Made by a program: the position numbers and the translations under genes. A stretch of DNA of 10,133 nucleotides from Thermoplasmata archaeon (GTDB lineage Archaea; Thermoplasmatota; Thermoplasmata; Thermoplasmatales; Thermoplasmataceae). Positions 7,728 to 10,133 of this stretch are shown here, piece after piece. The DNA lies in assembly GCA_021795055.1 (NCBI GenBank), contig JAJYPW010000022.1, positions 1 to 10,133 of the forward strand, in the 5' to 3' direction. The notes under the pieces are model-generated. The model made no database searches and was not told the origin of the DNA. It saw only the letters and a program-made list of their open reading frames with translations. The first letter of the stretch is position 1; each line of letters opens with the position of its first letter.

Positions 7728-8566
7728 ACGTTTCGAAGGCTGAAATAACCTTCCTGGTGCTGGTCGTTGCAGCCACGGGATTTTTTTCAGCGCCTGGAGC
7801 TTCTGGCAGGATTGCCACGCTTTTCCCGCTTCTGCTTGCAGGCGCTCTCGCCTCCATGTCCGCAGGCATATTCAACAACATTTACGACATGGACATAGAC
7901 GCCAGGATGCGGCGCACCTCGTCAAGGAAATTCTACCTTGACAGCAAGGGTTCCAGAAGATTCTTTGCTTATGCGACTGTCATGCTGGCCGCTTCGATAA
8001 TTGTCGGGCTTTACTTCGTGAATCCTCTTGCCACTGCCTTCATCTTGCTCGGTTTTGCCAGTTACGTTTTCCTCTATACTGTTTTTCTAAAGAGGAGGAC
8101 ATCATGGAACATCGTGATCGGTGGAATAGCCGGGAGTTTTCCCGCCCTTGCCGGATGGGCCGCGGTGGGTGACAATGTTTCACTTACTGCCCTGTACATA
8201 GCAATGCTTGTTTTCATATGGACCCCGACTCATTTCTGGAGCCTTGCAATGGGTCTGAAGGAGGATTACAATTCCGCGGGCGTGCCCATGCTGCCTTCAG
8301 TGGTCAGCGAGGGCAGGGCTTCCAGCTATATCCTTGCGAACACCGCGGTACTGGTCGGGTATACCCTCCTTCCGCTGTTCATTTCCCAGATCAGCGTGGG
8401 ACAGCTCTATCTTCCGGCAGCTTTAATCATGGACGTTTTCATGGTTTTCCTTGTGCTTGAGGCGCATCTCAGGTTACCCGACAGAAAGTGGTTCAGGGAG
8501 GCGTTCCACTTCTCCAACCTCTATCTTCTGGTGATACTGGTATCCGTATGGTGGATCGTTGCATGA
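7706..8566 (+). CDS. ctaB: Protohaem IX farnesyltransferase (haem O synthase)
   Basis: Adds a farnesyl-type chain to haem b to give haem O, the precursor of the haem used by the oxidase subunit I encoded three genes upstream. The 286-residue product is a UbiA-superfamily membrane prenyltransferase with about nine helices. The first aspartate motif is N57-N-I-Y-D61-M-D-I-D65-x-x-x-R-R-T; the usual Pro that follows (RTxxRP) is Lys75 here. The second motif is KEDYNSAGVPMLP (185-197), and TPTHFWSLA at 173-181 precedes it, as in CtaB/CyoE. These motifs separate it from other UbiA enzymes. Its ATG lies 22 bases inside the end of the cupredoxin gene, with CAGGT five bases upstream. It is followed by an ATGA overlap. 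Length and N-terminus match the family, so the start is credible. No haem A synthase (CtaA) is visible in the window. Confidence 0.95.
   Translation: MRLKEILNVSKAEITFLVLVVAATGFFSAPGASGRIATLFPLLLAGALASMSAGIFNNIYDMDIDARMRRTSSRKFYLDSKGSRRFFAYATVMLAASIIVGLYFVNPLATAFILLGFASYVFLYTVFLKRRTSWNIVIGGIAGSFPALAGWAAVGDNVSLTALYIAMLVFIWTPTHFWSLAMGLKEDYNSAGVPMLPSVVSEGRASSYILANTAVLVGYTLLPLFISQISVGQLYLPAALIMDVFMVFLVLEAHLRLPDRKWFREAFHFSNLYLLVILVSVWWIVA
8550..8557 (+). promoter_or_regulatory. Shine-Dalgarno element for the 477-residue membrane protein
   Basis: GGTGGATC lies five bases before the ATG at 8563, which itself overlaps the ctaB stop as ATGA. This favours 8563 as the start over an in-frame ATG 75 bases earlier that would lie deep inside ctaB and add a non-membrane, atypical 25 residues. 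Confidence 0.5.
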
Positions 8567-9996
8567 GGGGGCGGACCATTGAATTTTATCCCATGATCGC
8601 CGCTGCATCGCTTTTCACGGGTTTCTGGATATCATATTCCACCGGCAGTCTTTACGTTCAGCAGGGCCTGATGCCGGAATTCATAGCAGTGTTCGGTCTC
8701 CCGATGGTCATTGCCGCGCTGCTAGCCTTAATGGATACAGCACGTGCTGCCAGGACTTACCTGATGATCCTGTCCTCAATATTCTCACTGTTTTTCCTTA
8801 TTGCATTTGTTCGCAGCGGCCAGTACACGGTGATCGGGCTCTATGCAATACCTGTGGTGCTGTGGATTTATTACGTAATCGAGGCAGATCCGGCCTGGAT
8901 GCAAAGGGCAGCGGTGTTCCTGTCGTCTTTCCTCATACTTGCATACCTGACCACGATTTTGAGGGTTGGGAACGGAATCAGCCCTTTCCCCATCGCCGCA
9001 ATATCGATCAACAATGATGAGGTTCCACAGGGTATCCCTCTGCTTTTCCAGGATTCACTGGTCGTGATCTCTCGAACTTATATCCTCACAATCAGCTTGC
9101 AGTTCCTGATACTGCTTGGTGCTGAGGCAGCGCTCCTCTCCGAGAACTTCATGCTCATATACCGGAATTTGAAGTTGCACGCGGGACGGGCGGGTTCCTC
9201 CACAGCCACCAGTGTGCTGGTTCTTGTCCTCGGCTGCCAGTGCGAGACCCTGATTGGATCAATTCCGGTGTTGTCGGCGGTTATTGTTTCTCTGGTCCTT
9301 TTGCCGCTGAGCGCAGCCGGGATCGTACTGCTCGTATTCTCCAACATCTTCCTGAGGGGCTTCCAGCGCAATGGTGGAGTCAAAATGATGGAGTTAGCGG
9401 ACTCTTTCCATAACAGGAGGACAGCAGTCCTTTCAGGGCTGGCCATGGTGGTCATCCTTTTCGTTTCCACAATAGGTGCTTTCCTTTCCTGGGAACTTGA
9501 CATCTTCTATTTCTACGGTCTCAACTTTGCCATATATGTGGTCACATACCTGCTGATCGCCGGGCTCTTCTCCGAAAGGCCCAGAACTCAATCCCAGAAA
9601 TCACTGGCAGCATCTGCCGTGGCTGCCTCAATGGGATTGATGATGATCTGGCTGATTCCCATTATGCAGGTTCATGCCTTCAGCAGCCCGGAGGTCTTCG
9701 GTGCAATGGAGATTTCCTCCTTTGTGGCGGGCTTCATGCTTTCCTTTGGCACATCCAGGGCAGATGGAGTCTACAGAAACCTCATCCTGGAAATGGTGGC
9801 GATGATGTTCACGCTCATCGGGGCAGTAATACTCTATTATACAGACATATTCCAGTCAGCGATATGGGCGGGTTTTCCCTTCCAGGACCAGCTTCTGTTT
9901 GCGGTGATCCTGACTATCGTGTCATTGCCATTCCTTTGGTTTTTTAACTACGCGTCCATAGAGAGAAAGTGCAGTATTGATACACATGCCGTTTGA
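8563..9996 (+). CDS. Polytopic membrane protein of unknown function with a GCQCE motif (477 aa)
   Basis: I do not recognise a family. The product, MRGRTIEFYP onward, has about 13 predicted membrane helices spread over its whole length, with few charged loops. The clearest feature is GCQCE (224-228) within or at the end of a helix, the sequence around it being LVLVLGCQCETLIGSI. The only other cysteine is near the C-terminus (C470). Histidines are few (H207, H283, H371, H475) and not arranged like those of haem A synthase, so CtaA is unlikely. A loop at about 135-170 is non-hydrophobic and may be extracellular. It is tied to ctaB by an ATGA overlap and to the next gene by an 11-base overlap, so a task in oxidase assembly or copper or haem handling is plausible, but this is inference from context. 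The start at 8563 is chosen over 8488 for its stop overlap and Shine-Dalgarno element. Confidence 0.85.
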   Translation: MRGRTIEFYPMIAAASLFTGFWISYSTGSLYVQQGLMPEFIAVFGLPMVIAALLALMDTARAARTYLMILSSIFSLFFLIAFVRSGQYTVIGLYAIPVVLWIYYVIEADPAWMQRAAVFLSSFLILAYLTTILRVGNGISPFPIAAISINNDEVPQGIPLLFQDSLVVISRTYILTISLQFLILLGAEAALLSENFMLIYRNLKLHAGRAGSSTATSVLVLVLGCQCETLIGSIPVLSAVIVSLVLLPLSAAGIVLLVFSNIFLRGFQRNGGVKMMELADSFHNRRTAVLSGLAMVVILFVSTIGAFLSWELDIFYFYGLNFAIYVVTYLLIAGLFSERPRTQSQKSLAASAVAASMGLMMIWLIPIMQVHAFSSPEVFGAMEISSFVAGFMLSFGTSRADGVYRNLILEMVAMMFTLIGAVILYYTDIFQSAIWAGFPFQDQLLFAVILTIVSLPFLWFFNYASIERKCSIDTHAV

Positions 9997-10133
9997 TCTG
10001 GAGAAAAGCAGGGCCAGAAAATCACTGGCACTGGTGGCAGCCGGCGAGACTGCAATATTTGCCCTCTTTTATTCTGTGATGCTGCCCTATCCGTTTTCAG
10101 TGACCGTATACCCTTTCTATGCGGTTCTCAGAT
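9986..10133 (+). CDS. N-terminal part of a membrane protein, function unknown (partial)
   Basis: An ATG at 9986 opens a frame that runs to the window edge for 49 codons. The peptide begins MPFDLEKSRARKS, a basic cytoplasmic-type start, then enters a hydrophobic helix (about 14-34) and a Pro/Tyr-rich segment. It overlaps the preceding gene by 11 bases, as expected for the next gene in this operon. No strong Shine-Dalgarno element is seen. Too little is present for a family call. Confidence 0.65.
   Translation, partial: MPFDLEKSRARKSLALVAAGETAIFALFYSVMLPYPFSVTVYPFYAVLR

Noticed and set aside
8488..8562. A 25-codon longer start for the 477-residue membrane protein.
   Set aside because: It would overlap ctaB by 79 bases and add a non-hydrophobic, atypical leader. 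The ATGA overlap and the nearby GGTGGATC favour 8563.
9078..9503. A 141-codon open frame on the minus strand.
   Set aside because: It lies wholly within the well-formed membrane protein gene and gives a Ser/Thr/Arg-rich product without domain features. It is a frame shadow.
8563..9996. Haem A synthase (CtaA) as identity of the polytopic protein after ctaB.
   Set aside because: The paired histidines in helices expected for CtaA are absent; the few histidines are scattered and mostly in loops.

Overview
The window looks like archaeal DNA, most probably from a Thermoplasmata acidophile (Ferroplasma, Cuniculiplasma or 'plasma' type). The reasons are a quinol- or copper-protein-linked haem-copper oxidase cluster without any cytochrome c gene, a large cupredoxin protein serving as the likely electron carrier, extracellular domains rich in Asn, Ser, Tyr and N-glycosylation sequons, stop/start overlaps of the ATGA and GTGA kind, and a TATA-like box about 25 bases ahead of an apparently leaderless first gene. 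The genus is an inference; no rRNA or other marker gene is present.

Left part (1-1934): accessory, partly decayed DNA. It opens with the last 40 codons of a reading frame that may be a transposase tail, followed by a perfect 10-bp inverted repeat that may be an insertion-sequence end. Two minus-strand genes for exported or surface proteins follow. The 220-residue one (236-898) is intact. The one upstream of it (950-1934) is broken by a frameshift at a run of five G/C pairs and has an uncertain 5' end.

Middle (2071-3621, minus strand): an intact site-2-type intramembrane zinc metalloprotease with HExxH, a PDZ-like domain and the NxxPxxxxDG motif. It is divergent from the respiratory operon, across a 194-bp region that carries promoter-like elements for both directions.

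Right part (3816 to the window end, plus strand): a tight seven-gene operon that is cut by the window edge. Its order is: small two-helix membrane protein; oxidase subunit II with a complete CuA site; oxidase subunit I of B-family (ba3-like) character; a membrane-anchored protein with three cupredoxin-like repeats, of which only the first keeps copper ligands; haem O synthase (CtaB); a 477-residue polytopic membrane protein of unknown function with a Gly-Cys-x-Cys-Glu motif; and the start of another membrane protein. Adjacent genes overlap by 4 to 22 bases throughout, so translational coupling is likely.

Working together: the cupredoxin protein would hand electrons to CuA of subunit II, then to haem and the haem-CuB centre of subunit I, where oxygen is reduced. 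CtaB makes the farnesylated haem for subunit I. The 83-residue and 477-residue proteins are the least explained members and are candidates for accessory subunits or assembly factors.
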